Assembly: GCA_958296235.1 (NCBI GenBank)
Contig: OY282457.1
Location: forward strand, 4,335,338-4,399,337
From: an uncultured Candidatus Binatia bacterium
Lineage (GTDB): Bacteria; Desulfobacterota; Binatia; Bin18
Reading direction: 5' to 3'
Length of the DNA: 64,000 nucleotides
Part shown: in pieces, positions 8,364 through 17,497 of the stretch
How the letters are laid out: each line of letters opens with the position of its first letter
How positions within the stretch are numbered: the stretch's first letter is position 1
Notes under the pieces: model-generated
What the model saw: the letters and a program-made list of their open reading frames with translations, nothing else
The model's database searches: none
Told to the model about the DNA's origin: nothing
Program-made: the position numbers and the translations under genes

Positions 8364-9161
8364 CTAGCCCTGCCCGAAGCGGCTGCCCGGCGCGGGCGGC
8401 TCTTCCGGCGGACCGGCAAAACACTGGGCAATGGCCATCCATCTGGTAGCGGTATCGCCGCTCACTCGAAGTGAGGTGTCCGCGATATTCCGCACCTGCG
8501 TGACCACCTGACAGAACTCGACCGCGCTGCCCTCGATCCGGTTCTCCTGATCGGGTTGATTCCACTCCCATATCTCTCCCGAGGGCGCGCTGAGCCGCAG
8601 GGAAGGGATGTCTGGTGGTACGGTGAGGTTGCGATTCGTGAAGGTCCAGCCGAAAGTATTCACCCCCATGACGACAACATTTTTGATCCGGTCGGTGTTG
8701 GCGCGGGTTTGGCCCAGCAGGTCGTATATGGCCTGACTGTGCGCCCAGGTTTCCATCAGGCGCGCCGTAATACTGGAACGCACGCTCATGTCCGGTCCGA
8801 ACCATTGCACCCGTTTTTTCGGGTCCGCCACCGCAAAGCGCTCCGTCATCTCAAGCGAGAAATCACGCCAGTGATGCAACAGCGTCCGGGCGCGCAAACC
8901 ATTGAGCCAGACCTGGGTGAAGGCCAGACGACCGTGCTGTTGGCTGCCGGCGGCGAATTCTTTCACCAAGTCCAGGAAGGCGTTTGTATCCTGCAATGAG
9001 AGGTCGGCCGCATAGTTACCCATATGCAGATGGGCAATAATGTCGTTGAGAGTCCACTCTTTGAACTGCGTTTTCCTTCCCCAGTCCTGATCGTCCAACC
9101 CGTCGAGCAGGGCGAAGACCGCTTCGCTCTCTTCCCGGAAATCCAGGGCTTGCTGCAACAT
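8364..9161 (-). CDS. TIGR03084-type DinB-like metal-binding protein
   Basis: 265 residues. The N-terminal half is a DinB/maleylpyruvate isomerase-type four-helix bundle: WTLNDIIAHLHMGNYAADLS with a His-containing helix, and METWAHSQAIYDLLG providing another His. The C-terminus AIAQCFAGPPEEPPAPGSRF is typical of this family. These proteins are often thiol-dependent enzymes in actinobacteria; the function here is unknown. It is convergent with the SDR gene with 27 bases between stops. Confidence 0.82.
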   Translation of the reverse strand: MLQQALDFREESEAVFALLDGLDDQDWGRKTQFKEWTLNDIIAHLHMGNYAADLSLQDTNAFLDLVKEFAAGSQQHGRLAFTQVWLNGLRARTLLHHWRDFSLEMTERFAVADPKKRVQWFGPDMSVRSSITARLMETWAHSQAIYDLLGQTRANTDRIKNVVVMGVNTFGWTFTNRNLTVPPDIPSLRLSAPSGEIWEWNQPDQENRIEGSAVEFCQVVTQVRNIADTSLRVSGDTATRWMAIAQCFAGPPEEPPAPGSRFGQG

Positions 9162-9295
9162 AGGCTACTCCTATCCGCTGTATCGCTCATTTGACCAGGC
9201 AAACAAATCACACCCAGGGGGAAAAGGCCACGTGGTTTCTCCACCGATTTTCCTATACGTAGAAGCAATTCTCTTCCACACCATTGAGGTTCTCT

Positions 9296-11137
9296 ATGTA
9301 CGAACGAGAGCAGCGAAGCCTTGCCGCCGTACTTGGACACCTGACTCGGATTGTTTTCCTGGGCGTCGCCGTCGTGGGCCTGGGGAGTACGGCGACCAAG
9401 GCGGTCGAGGAGGCGCGTTTACGCCAAGCCCACACCGACCATGACAACTGGTTGACCTATGGACACGGCTATGCCAATCAGCGCTATAGCGGGCTTGAGC
9501 AGATCACGACCGACAACGCGTCCCGACTGGCGCCGAAGTGGATATATCAGACCGGTGTACTCGGGACGTTTCCAACGAATCCTCTTGTTGCCGACGGAAC
9601 GATGTATCTCACCACGCCGTACAACCACGCGGTTGCCCTTGATGCAGCAACTGGGATGGAACGCTGGCGTTACACGCATGAGATGTCCGTTGACACGCTC
9701 TGTTGCGGCACCCACAACCGGGGCCTCGCCCTTGGCTACGGGCGACTGTATATGATCACCGCGGACGCGCGTCTGATAGCGCTCGATGCCCACACGGGAA
9801 CACCCGTGTGGGATATACCGGTTGTCGATCCGACGACCGGAAACCCGGCCGACCTCACGGCGCTCAAAGAGCTCAAAGCCACAGACGCCGCAAAGCCCGA
9901 GAACACAGCTGCACTCGCGGCCCTGACGCGCTTTGCCGGCAATATGGCGCCGGTCGTCTACGACGGCAAGGTATTTGTCGGTGTGAGCGGGACTGGATAT
10001 AGCGGGGTACTGGGTGAAGCCGAAGCAAACGACCCGTCTCTCCTCGGTCGGCCCGGTCCGCGACGTGGCCTGCGCGCTTTCCTGTCGGCCTATGACGCAA
10101 CGACCGGGCAATTGGTCTGGCGCTGGTATTCGAGCGCCTCGGAAGGCTGGGAAGGCGATTTTGTCGGGCAGACTGCGTTCGGTGATGTCCTGGAACGCGA
10201 CCTGGCCGCCGAGCGTGCCAATGCGGACCAATACCGCGACGCCTGGAAGACTGGCGGCGGTTCGATTTATTCCTCCCCGTCAATTGACCCGGAATTGGGG
10301 CTGATTTATTTCGGAACTGGTAACGCTTCGCCTGGCTATGCTGATTACAAACGCCCCGGCGACAACCTGTACACTGCCTCCCTGGTCGCACTCGACATAC
10401 AGACCGGCGCGTTGCGCTGGTATCACCAGCTCGTCCCGCATGACATTTGGGGCTATGACGTAGCCTCACCCCCGGTTCTGTTTGATTTTCCCGCCAATGG
10501 GAAAACGATACGGGCGGTGGCGGAAGCCTCGAAATCCGGTTGGCTGTATATATTCGATCGGGAGACTGGCAAGCCATTACGCCGCTCGGAAGCCTTTGTG
10601 CCCCAGAACGACTTGCTCTTCCGCAGACCGACTTCCGAGGGGATGTTGATTGCGCCCGGAGCCGCGGGCGGAGCAAATTGGCCGCCCACGTCGTATAGTC
10701 CCAAGACCGGCTGGTTGTACGTCTCAGGCACCCACAACCCGACGCGCTATCAACTGAAACCAGGGGAGGAGGGGAAGCCGGATAGTATCGTCATTTCGTT
10801 TGATAAAACCGTGGAACGCTGGGGGACCCTGAGCGCCATTGCGCCCCAGGACGGACAGATCAAATGGCAGGTCAAAACAGACTTGCCACTGGTGAGTGGC
10901 TCACTTGCGACTGCGGGCGGGCTGCTCTTTTACGGTGAATCGAACGGCCAGTTTGTTGCCCGCAACGCCCAGGACGGTGCGGCGCTGTGGCGCTTCAACG
11001 CTGGAGCCGGGGTCAATGCTCCGCCGGTGACCTATGCGGTGGATGGGAAGCAATTTGTCACGGTTGCTGCCGGTGGACACAAGTTGTTCGGTTTTCCTCT
11101 GGGCAATGCCGTGATCGCCTTTGGCCTGCCTGACTGA
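9296..11137 (+). CDS. PQQ-dependent dehydrogenase, methanol/ethanol family
   Basis: About 613 residues. A hydrophobic N-terminal segment (RIVFLGVAVVGLGSTATKA) predicts export to the periplasm. The body is an eight-bladed propeller with repeated tryptophan-docking segments. The adjacent cysteine pair in VDTLCCGTHNRGLA forms the unusual vicinal disulfide seen over PQQ in alcohol dehydrogenases. HDIWGYDVASPPVLFD is also characteristic. It should oxidise an alcohol or aldehyde and pass electrons to a cytochrome; no cytochrome c or pqq genes are in the window. ATG 9296 has GAGG seven bases upstream. Confidence 0.9.
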   Translation: MYEREQRSLAAVLGHLTRIVFLGVAVVGLGSTATKAVEEARLRQAHTDHDNWLTYGHGYANQRYSGLEQITTDNASRLAPKWIYQTGVLGTFPTNPLVADGTMYLTTPYNHAVALDAATGMERWRYTHEMSVDTLCCGTHNRGLALGYGRLYMITADARLIALDAHTGTPVWDIPVVDPTTGNPADLTALKELKATDAAKPENTAALAALTRFAGNMAPVVYDGKVFVGVSGTGYSGVLGEAEANDPSLLGRPGPRRGLRAFLSAYDATTGQLVWRWYSSASEGWEGDFVGQTAFGDVLERDLAAERANADQYRDAWKTGGGSIYSSPSIDPELGLIYFGTGNASPGYADYKRPGDNLYTASLVALDIQTGALRWYHQLVPHDIWGYDVASPPVLFDFPANGKTIRAVAEASKSGWLYIFDRETGKPLRRSEAFVPQNDLLFRRPTSEGMLIAPGAAGGANWPPTSYSPKTGWLYVSGTHNPTRYQLKPGEEGKPDSIVISFDKTVERWGTLSAIAPQDGQIKWQVKTDLPLVSGSLATAGGLLFYGESNGQFVARNAQDGAALWRFNAGAGVNAPPVTYAVDGKQFVTVAAGGHKLFGFPLGNAVIAFGLPD

Positions 11138-11169
11138 CCTGACGTTGCTACTGAAACACATCCCTCGCC

Positions 11170-11745
11170 TCAGCCGCTTGGCCCGTCTTTACTGTGGGCG
11201 TCGAGCTGCCGGACGTGGCGTTCGAGTTCGGAGACATGCGCATCCGTTATGCCCAGGCCGCGTAAGCTCTCGGCCAGTCGGAGCAGGTAGTCCCGATTCG
11301 AGCCGCTCGGCCCCTTGGCATGAAAAATATGGCGTGCCATCTCTGGCACGGAGGCCGGGCCGAGATAGTGCGGGTTGTCGTCCCGAGCGATGTAGACAGC
11401 GGCGGTGGTAACGGAGGGCGCAGAGGCATCCGCGGGTTCGGTCCTGGGGTAAAAGTCCACCTGATGCCGGCGAAACCCGCCTTGCTCGCGCTCATCAAGA
11501 TAGGAAAAAATCGATGCCAGAGGCTCTCCGACAACCTGATAGGCCACACCCCAACATACGGATTGGGCCTCGGCGACTAAGGTCGCAACGCGGCCTGGGG
11601 AACCCGGAATCCCTCTATGGTCAGTTGAGCCCTGGTAAAAACGGCGCGCCCAGCCGCGGATGTAACCGACTTGACTCTGTTCAAAAGAAAAGCCGGGGTT
11701 CCAGACCAATGACCCATAGCCAAAAATCCAGATTTTTGTACGCAT
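11170..11745 (-). CDS. chaC: Glutathione-specific gamma-glutamylcyclotransferase
   Basis: 191 residues of the ChaC type, cleaving glutathione to 5-oxoproline and Cys-Gly. Visible motifs are IFGYGSLVWNPGF at the N-terminus (the substrate-binding YGSL loop) and the catalytic glutamate in YLDEREQGGFRRH. The family length is normal. It may turn over glutathione used by the two GST-like proteins in this window (inference). The ORF is convergent with the PQQ dehydrogenase. Confidence 0.9.
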   Translation of the reverse strand: MRTKIWIFGYGSLVWNPGFSFEQSQVGYIRGWARRFYQGSTDHRGIPGSPGRVATLVAEAQSVCWGVAYQVVGEPLASIFSYLDEREQGGFRRHQVDFYPRTEPADASAPSVTTAAVYIARDDNPHYLGPASVPEMARHIFHAKGPSGSNRDYLLRLAESLRGLGITDAHVSELERHVRQLDAHSKDGPSG

Positions 11746-11833
11746 CGCACTTTTTGTACTGATACTGGATAAGTTGAGGAGGGGGGCCGGGTCTGACCTC
11801 CAAGGAGGAAAAGGAGAGGCGGATGATCTCCCC

Positions 11834-12055
11834 CTACGTTAGTGCGACCCCGGTCATCATCACCATCAGATAGGTCACCTGCCATTGCAGGATAGACAGT
11901 TTACGCTCGACACTGACAATGCGGCTTTCATAGACGGCCAATTCTCCAGCGGCTTCGCGGGCGGCATCGTTCGGCGTGCCGGCTTGCTTCAGCGCTTCAT
12001 ACATTTTCATCAGTGCAAAGGCCCTAGCCCTGTCCCTTCTTGATTGCCAAGACAT
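11834..12055 (-). CDS. Small coiled-coil membrane-anchored hypothetical protein
   Basis: 73 residues. The first part is helical and charged (YEALKQAGTPNDAAREAAGE), followed by a heptad-like segment ESRIVSVERKLSILQW and a C-terminal hydrophobic helix (VTYLMVMMTGVALT). The layout resembles short DUF1640/CCDC90-like proteins, which have a coiled coil and one membrane helix. The ribosome binding site is weak. I cannot assign a function. Confidence 0.55.
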   Translation of the reverse strand: MSWQSRRDRARAFALMKMYEALKQAGTPNDAAREAAGELAVYESRIVSVERKLSILQWQVTYLMVMMTGVALT

Positions 12056-12106
12056 CTGCTCTATTTAGTAGACCATTTATCAACGACGCGAAACCATAAT
12101 GCCTGC

Positions 12107-12138
12107 GAAAAAGAAAAAGGCGGGCCACATGGCCCGCC
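12107..12138 (-). terminator. Intrinsic terminator of the LLM-hydrolase-VOC operon
   Basis: On the minus strand an 8-bp GC stem (GGCGGGCC/GGCCCGCC, 4-base loop, 12119-12138) is followed by a T-rich run at 12108-12118. It lies 30 bases beyond the VOC stop codon, so it should end the three-gene transcript. Confidence 0.85.
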
Positions 12139-12167
12139 TCTCAGGAAGGGTTGACTGCCGGCGGCTC

Positions 12168-12536
12168 TTATCCCATATGGATGGCATTCAGCTTGTTGCC
12201 GTCCAGATCACGAAAATACCCGATGGTCATGCCGCCGTCGCCACGTGGTCCGGGCGCTCCTTCATCTGTACCGCCCAACTCCAGCGCTTTTGCATGGATT
12301 GCGGCCACCTGTTCAGCACTGCTCGCGGCGAGCGCGACCATCACGCCATTGCCAACCGAGGCGGCACTGCCGTCAAACGGCTTGCACACCGCCAGCATCG
12401 GCGCCCCTGAGGCGCCCCACAAGATAATGCGCTCATTCTCCATCATGCGCTTGGCCCCAACTTCGGCCAAGAGTTCGTCATAATACTTGGCCGCGCGGTC
12501 AAGATCGTTCGTTCCGATTGTGACATAACTAATCAT
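12168..12536 (-). CDS. VOC (glyoxalase/bleomycin-resistance) family protein
   Basis: 122 residues with the paired beta-alpha-beta-beta-beta layout: MISYVTIGTNDLDRAAKYYD at the start and GYFRDLDGNKLNAIH at the end. The metal-ligand positions are not all evident. It is the last gene of a unit with the alpha/beta hydrolase (31 bases upstream) and an LLM oxidoreductase, suggesting a small catabolic operon that ends at the terminator at 12107-12138. Confidence 0.85.
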   Translation of the reverse strand: MISYVTIGTNDLDRAAKYYDELLAEVGAKRMMENERIILWGASGAPMLAVCKPFDGSAASVGNGVMVALAASSAEQVAAIHAKALELGGTDEGAPGPRGDGGMTIGYFRDLDGNKLNAIHMG

Positions 12537-12567
12537 GCTCTACCTCCTTCTTCTTCTGTAACAGGGT

Positions 12568-13365
12568 TTAAGACTGAATAAAATCCCGGACCAGACCGGA
12601 GACGCGCCCGAGCTGCTCTAGCTGTGGCAGGTGGGCCGCCTGCTCGACCATTTCAATCCGTGAGCCGGCAATCCGGCTGCCAAACTCCTCGGCATACGCC
12701 GGCGGGACGAGCTTGTCCTCAGTGCCCCAGACAATCAGGGTCGGGGCGGTAATCCGATGGATGCGCTTCTTGAGCCCTTTGTCTGGAATGGGCCAGATAA
12801 ACTTGCCGGTACAGGCGAGTGACCAGGTCACCCGAATTTGCAGGTCCTGGGCTTCTTTCTCGTCCTCCGGCACGGTCAGCATCTGCTGGGCGAGGGGACC
12901 ACCGGCGTCGTAGAAGGCAGCTTTGACCACTTCTTCCAGAGGCAGGATCATCCAGTTTTTGACCGGGACGTCGTCCCGCCAGAGGCCAATGGGATTCAGC
13001 AGCACGAGTTTGCCGACACGTTGCGGATAGCAGGCGGCGATCTCCGAGGCGACCATGCCGCCAAACGAATGACCGATGACCGCTGGATTGTGGAGGCCGA
13101 GCTGCTCAAACAGCTCATCGTAATACAGCACCAGGTCCCATAAATCATCCAGGGCCTTCACGCCGTCCGGGTCGCCCAGGGTCGTACCCGGATGCTCCGG
13201 TGCGTACACAGTATACTGCTCGGACAGCGTGTCCAGAAAGGGGTCCCAGGTCAGGCCGTAGGCGCCGTGCAAGAAGACTAGCGCCGGCCCACTGCCGGCG
13301 ACGTGGACTTTGGGGTTAATCTGATTTTTCCACACACTGACGGTTTGTTCTTGGACTGCAACCAT
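12568..13365 (-). CDS. Alpha/beta hydrolase
   Basis: 265 residues with the alpha/beta hydrolase fold. PALVFLHGAYGLTWDP gives the oxyanion HG region, and the nucleophile elbow is VIGHSFGGMVASE (G-H-S-F-G). The acid is likely in IVWGTEDKLVPP and the catalytic histidine in EQAAHLPQLEQ. It follows the LLM oxidoreductase by 24 bases, so a lactone or ester made by the oxidoreductase could be its substrate (inference). Confidence 0.9.
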   Translation of the reverse strand: MVAVQEQTVSVWKNQINPKVHVAGSGPALVFLHGAYGLTWDPFLDTLSEQYTVYAPEHPGTTLGDPDGVKALDDLWDLVLYYDELFEQLGLHNPAVIGHSFGGMVASEIAACYPQRVGKLVLLNPIGLWRDDVPVKNWMILPLEEVVKAAFYDAGGPLAQQMLTVPEDEKEAQDLQIRVTWSLACTGKFIWPIPDKGLKKRIHRITAPTLIVWGTEDKLVPPAYAEEFGSRIAGSRIEMVEQAAHLPQLEQLGRVSGLVRDFIQS

Positions 13366-13389
13366 CTGTTTTTCCCTTGAGGTCTATCC

Positions 13390-14637
13390 TTACAAGGCCG
13401 CAATTGAGGCCTGGCGCTTGGTCCGCAGCTTTTCCGGCCACCAGTGATTCTCCCACTGGTTGTCCCACATATCGTGGATATGGGGCATGACTTCGCTGCT
13501 GAACATATCAATGTTCTTGAGGGTTAAGTCATGCGGCATGGAGCCGATATGCAACAAGACCATCAGATTGCCGACCCGCAGGTCGGTGACGGCATCGGTG
13601 AGCATGTCGCGCACCGTCGCCGGGCTGCCGGCAATCACAAAGCCTTCATCCACAAAGTCTTTGAACTTCCAGTTGGGGATACTATCAAGTTTATCGAAAT
13701 AGCTCTTGAAGATGCCCTTGCGGATATTGTTTTCCAGGCTGCGATAATCCTGGTGGCCTGGCGGGAAGAAGTATTCAGGCGGAATATGCAAGGATTTGTT
13801 ATAGAAGTATTGGATATGCTTTTCATACAGGGCTTCGGCCTTGGCGTCGGTTTCGGCGACGGCCACGAGTTGCAGAAAGCCGGCGCGGTAGGGGTTGGGC
13901 TCGATGCCACGATCACCGATGAACTGCCAGAACCCGTCCATCACGCTCTTGCCGGCCTTGGGGCCGTAATAGCTCAAAAAGCAGTAGCAATGGTTGTGTT
14001 GGGCGGCAAACTCCCAGGTGCTGAGGCTGCCGAGTCCCGGAATCCAGACCGGCGGATGGGGCTGTTGGATTGGCCGCGGCCAGACATTGACCTTGGGGAG
14101 CTGATAGTATTTGCCGTTCCAGGCGAAGATGTCATCCGCAGTCCAGGCCTTGAGGATCAAATCGTGGGCCTCGTAATAGCGCTCGCGCTGCTCAATCGGC
14201 GTAATACCCGCACACAAGGTGGCATCCATTGCCGTTCCCAGCGGCATCCCGGCGACTAAACGTCCGCCGCTGATGGTATCCAGCATGCCGTATTCTTCGG
14301 CCACGCGCGTGGGCGGGTTAGTCGTTGGGAGCGTAGAGCCCATTTGCACCACCGCCACGTCCATACCATTGGTGGCGCGGGCCAGGACCGAGCCCATCAG
14401 GTTGGGGTTGGGCATAAAGCCATAGGCATTCTGGTGATGCTCATTGACACAGATCCCGTCCATCCCGGCTTTGGCGGCATGGATCAGCTCGTCCAGTGAC
14501 CAGTTGTAATACTGGCCGACTTTCTCGGCGTCGCCCAGTTCCGTCCAGGGCGGGTCGACCCAGACCGAGTGGTATTTTTGCTCAAAATCGTCCGGCAGGT
14601 CCCGGTAGGGCATCAGGTGAAACATGGATACTTTCAT
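13390..14637 (-). CDS. LLM class flavin-dependent oxidoreductase
   Basis: 415 residues, luciferase-like. MKVSMFHLMPYRDLPDDF is the start, GICVNEHHQNAYG contains the conserved His pair of bacterial luciferase-like proteins, and LDTISGGRLVAGMPLG is the flavin-site signature. It is longer than the 5.8 kb paralogue and belongs to another subfamily. GGAGG lies upstream of the ATG. It is the first gene of the LLM-hydrolase-VOC unit. Confidence 0.9.
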   Translation of the reverse strand: MKVSMFHLMPYRDLPDDFEQKYHSVWVDPPWTELGDAEKVGQYYNWSLDELIHAAKAGMDGICVNEHHQNAYGFMPNPNLMGSVLARATNGMDVAVVQMGSTLPTTNPPTRVAEEYGMLDTISGGRLVAGMPLGTAMDATLCAGITPIEQRERYYEAHDLILKAWTADDIFAWNGKYYQLPKVNVWPRPIQQPHPPVWIPGLGSLSTWEFAAQHNHCYCFLSYYGPKAGKSVMDGFWQFIGDRGIEPNPYRAGFLQLVAVAETDAKAEALYEKHIQYFYNKSLHIPPEYFFPPGHQDYRSLENNIRKGIFKSYFDKLDSIPNWKFKDFVDEGFVIAGSPATVRDMLTDAVTDLRVGNLMVLLHIGSMPHDLTLKNIDMFSSEVMPHIHDMWDNQWENHWWPEKLRTKRQASIAAL

Positions 14638-14742
14638 ACCTGGCCTCCTTTATGTGTACTGTGTTTGGCCAAAATACCAATTGTGGCAGGGTTTGACTAG
14701 GCGACCTGACCACCGGTTCACGCAACGGCCCTTCAGACTTCT

Positions 14743-15072
14743 TTATTCCTCGGCAACTGCCGCTTCTAACGTATCTGATACCCACGTATTCAGGCTTTTT
14801 CTGTCACGTTTTGCATGGATGTAGACCTTCCGATGCAACTCCGGTGGGATACGAAGTGAAAACTTGCCCGAAAACGGCTTATCAGGCGATTCGTTCCGAG
14901 ATTTGCAGAATTCGAGGTAGTCATCGACAGATTCTCGAAATGCTTTATGGATATCTTTGACGGAGGTTGCTTGAAATGTAACGACATCCCGAATGTTGAT
15001 AATTTCGCCGTGGAGAACATTCGCTTCGTCATCGAACTCAACGTGTCCAATATAGCCTTTGTACTCCATCAT
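14743..15072 (-). CDS. hicB: HicB-family antitoxin, apparently without HicA
   Basis: 109 residues. The partial RNase-H-like HicB fold is in MEYKGYIGHVEFDDEANVLHG and TFQATSVKDIHKAFRESVDDYLEFC, and the C-terminus (FSLRIPPELHRKVYIHAKRD) is a ribbon-helix-helix DNA-binding segment. A HicA toxin would normally lie upstream, but only 131 bases separate this gene from the next one. An in-frame remnant ending GVLKSVQRFLLEAGIKP and a stop is readable there. It is probably an orphan antitoxin. Confidence 0.83.
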   Translation of the reverse strand: MMEYKGYIGHVEFDDEANVLHGEIINIRDVVTFQATSVKDIHKAFRESVDDYLEFCKSRNESPDKPFSGKFSLRIPPELHRKVYIHAKRDRKSLNTWVSDTLEAAVAEE

Positions 15073-15203
15073 GGTTTGATACCTGCCTCCAATAAGAATC
15101 GTTGAACAGACTTGAGGACACCTTTGTCAGTTTCCTTACGTAAGATCAGTCGTAACCGAATGCAACGGGCTAGAGAGTGTGGGGGAGGCGAAAACGCCGA
15201 GCG

Positions 15204-15827
15204 TTAGAGAAACTTCATGCAATAACTGATCCGCGCGGCGCTGTCGTAATCCGCGTCGGCCGCTACGAGTTGTCTGTCTTTCACAAGGGCGCGCAGCTCG
15301 GTATCGACCACGCTTGAAAAGACTTCAAAGCCGCGTGCCAGATAGGCTTTGGGCGGCTGCCCGCCCATAAAAGCCATGACGGCCCGTGGGGTAGGGGTGG
15401 CCTTGGCCGTAACGGCCTCGAAGCCGGCCTGCTCGGCCCATTTCAAAAAAGAGTCCAAGAGATGCAGCCCAATGCCCCGGCCCTGATAGCGCGCGTCTCG
15501 GTCGTCAGTGTCGTCGAGCTGGCCGACGTGGTAGCAGTAAATGGACAGGCTGCGGTCAGGCAGCGCGGGCGCTGCGCTGCCAAACTCGCCCCAATACAGC
15601 GGGTCCCACAGCCCCTTTGGCGAGCGTGTGTCCGCGGCGTAGCGCCGAAACTGGAGTTGGCCGACATGCTGGGCGGCGTCAAACGCCAGGATCGCGCTTG
15701 AGCCAAGGTCCTGGATGCGGGCGCGGACTTCCCGCTCATCGCCCTGATGGCCGATCGGCACCGTCCCGAGGTCTTCGGCGGTCATCGGTCGGTAGCGAAT
15801 CGTCGGAGTAGTCTTGCTGCTGCTCAT
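15204..15827 (-). CDS. GNAT family N-acetyltransferase
   Basis: 207 residues. The acetyl-CoA-binding motif A is RDARYQGRGIGLHLLDSFLKWA (Q-x-x-G-x-G). It is preceded by a beta strand SIYCYHVGQLDD. The protein substrate or small molecule is unknown. The gene starts 17 bases after the neighbouring GST stop region and runs on the same strand, so the two may be co-transcribed. Confidence 0.82.
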   Translation of the reverse strand: MSSSKTTPTIRYRPMTAEDLGTVPIGHQGDEREVRARIQDLGSSAILAFDAAQHVGQLQFRRYAADTRSPKGLWDPLYWGEFGSAAPALPDRSLSIYCYHVGQLDDTDDRDARYQGRGIGLHLLDSFLKWAEQAGFEAVTAKATPTPRAVMAFMGGQPPKAYLARGFEVFSSVVDTELRALVKDRQLVAADADYDSAARISYCMKFL

Positions 15828-15843
15828 AGCTCAATACTGCGGA

Positions 15844-16491
15844 CTAGCTCTTGTTTTTGAAGGCCGCGAAATCTCGTTGCATCACGGAATCGACCGCGTT
15901 GACCGACGGGCGTTCGCCGACCATTTGCAAATAGGCGCCAAGGCCGGGCACGTCAGCCGTAATGTCCCAGTCGTAGATTTGGGTCGTGTGCAGATTGGTG
16001 AAGCGCAGCTCGAAATAGGTGGTCAGGTCGGCGAAGGTGAAGGTTTCGCCTGCGATATAGGGCTCGAAGCGGGCGAGTTGTTTGAGTGCCCGCAGCCCGT
16101 TTTCCAGTAATGGCCGGACTGCGTCGTACGCGGTCTGATCGACCGGCGCGCCGAAGTACACGGTCGGCAGATGGCGTCGCGCCGGTGTGTCGAGATACAG
16201 CTCGACAAAGCGGATGATTTCTTTGGTTTTGGCTCTTGCCCAGGGGTCGCTGGGATACAGCGCCGGCTGTGGCTGGACATCTTCGAGATAGTCGAAGATG
16301 ACGTTTGTCTCGGTCAAGGTTGTGCCCTCGACTTCGATATAGGGAACCTTGCCCATCGGGCTTTTGGCCAGGACTTCGGGTGTCGGGCTCGGCATAACCG
16401 AGACTTCCTCAAAGGCCAGTCCTTTTTCGACCAGCGCGGCCTTGGCCGTGCTGTAATAATTGCTCAGGGTCGTTCCGTAGATTTTCAGCAT
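15844..16491 (-). CDS. Glutathione S-transferase
   Basis: 215 residues. The thioredoxin-like domain begins MLKIYGTTLSNYYSTAKAAL (Ser/Tyr glutathione-activating region). MGKVPYIEVEGTTLTETNVI contains the cis-Pro and the glutathione-binding T-E-T (usually E-S) motif. The C-terminal all-helical domain has YIAGETFTFADLTTYFE. This is a more classical GST than the one at 4.1 kb. It is probably the first gene of a GST-GNAT unit. Confidence 0.9.
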   Translation of the reverse strand: MLKIYGTTLSNYYSTAKAALVEKGLAFEEVSVMPSPTPEVLAKSPMGKVPYIEVEGTTLTETNVIFDYLEDVQPQPALYPSDPWARAKTKEIIRFVELYLDTPARRHLPTVYFGAPVDQTAYDAVRPLLENGLRALKQLARFEPYIAGETFTFADLTTYFELRFTNLHTTQIYDWDITADVPGLGAYLQMVGERPSVNAVDSVMQRDFAAFKNKS

Positions 16492-16621
16492 GGTGTGTGT
16501 CCTCCGTGCAGTGTGGGTTCAGATGCTCAGGGCGCATGCCTTTTTTCGTCCCTCACATCATAAATGTCAATGCGTGTGAGTGTACACCCCGTGGTAAAGC
16601 GGGGCAGCCCTTATCTCGACC

Positions 16622-16858
16622 TTACTGCACCAATGCCTCAAACACGCGGGTCAGCCGGGGCAGCTCTCCATCCCTAGCTTCATTGACCAGCCGGTCCAGC
16701 CTTTGGCGGAGTTGGGCCGGTTGCTGTCCTTCCTCCGGGCGATACCGAAACAATTCGGGTAGCGGAACCTCCAGGCCAGTAGAAAGGCGCTCAAGCAGGG
16801 CCAGCGTCGGATTTGCCTCTCCCCGCTCAATGCCGGCCAGATATTTGGAACTTAAGTT
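16622..16858 (-). pseudogene. N-terminally truncated XRE-type HTH regulator
   Basis: On the minus strand a frame without a start reads NLSSKYLAGIERGEANPTL, the last helices of an HTH_3 domain. It continues LPELFRYRPEEGQQPAQL and ends in a stop at 16622-16624. The first helices and the start codon are missing: the frame breaks at about 16858, where an ankyrin fragment on the opposite strand begins. It appears to be a gene remnant cut by a rearrangement. Confidence 0.7.
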
Positions 16859-17099
16859 ACTGCTTCTTGTCGGGGCGGCCGTGAATGTGCGGAATGACTA
16901 CGGTATGGCGCCCTTGCATGACGCGAGCATCTCGGGCCGCATTGAAATAGTCCGGCTCCTGCTATGAAGCCGGGGCGGCCGCGTACGCGCGCGATGAACG
17001 CGGCTGGACGCCTTTAGACTGGGTGGAAGACTCGCCCTGGGGAGTTCCACAAGCCAGTGACGAACTCATCCAGATTCTGAAAGAGGCCGGAGGTGAATG
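16850..17099 (+). pseudogene. Frameshifted ankyrin-repeat fragment
   Basis: The plus strand reads VGAAVNVRNDYGMAPLHDAS and then SGRIEIVRLLL, one ankyrin repeat, before a stop. Shifting one frame at about 16966 continues with ARDERGWTPLDWVEDSPWG, a second repeat, and ends ILKEAGGE at the TGA. So the C-terminal two repeats of an ankyrin protein survive with one frameshift and no start. The fragment abuts the truncated HTH gene head to head. Confidence 0.7.
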
Positions 17100-17497
17100 A
17101 GCGCAGTCACCTCCACTCAGTTCGGTAGGACGGCTTACACTCCGCGAAGCCGTCCCACCGCTGTTCCTTTCCGCGCAGGTCAGGTTGAATGGGAGACGGG
17201 GCGGAAGTTGATCTCGACTCGACAGCCGCCCGCCTCTGCATACGCCTCAGTTGGCGTCAGCGTTGGTGAGACCGGCGAATGCACGTTTTCTCAGCGTATC
17301 ATCCAACAGCGGGCTGACAGTCTCAGAATTCAGCCTATGGGCTGAGCGCCATGCCACGCGCCCACGACCCAGACCGCGTGCTGTTCTGGACGATAGAAAA
17401 AACGATATGGAGCAATAATGACTTCCCAGTAGGGTAACTCCTCCGGCAGAGGGCAAGAGCGATGTAAAACTGAACCACTATCCGTTTATGCCTTGTT
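17100..17497. other. Intergenic stretch without a convincing gene
   Basis: No reading frame here looks like a protein. There is a 9-bp inverted repeat (GGACGGCTT at 17128-17136 with AAGCCGTCC at 17147-17155). Near the end, 17465-17482 carries AAACTGAACCACTATCCG, which matches the end of the dispersed repeat element at 39.96 kb. Confidence 0.5.

Noticed and set aside
15073-15203. Intact HicA toxin gene
   Set aside because: The space is too short and the only readable frame lacks a start codon.
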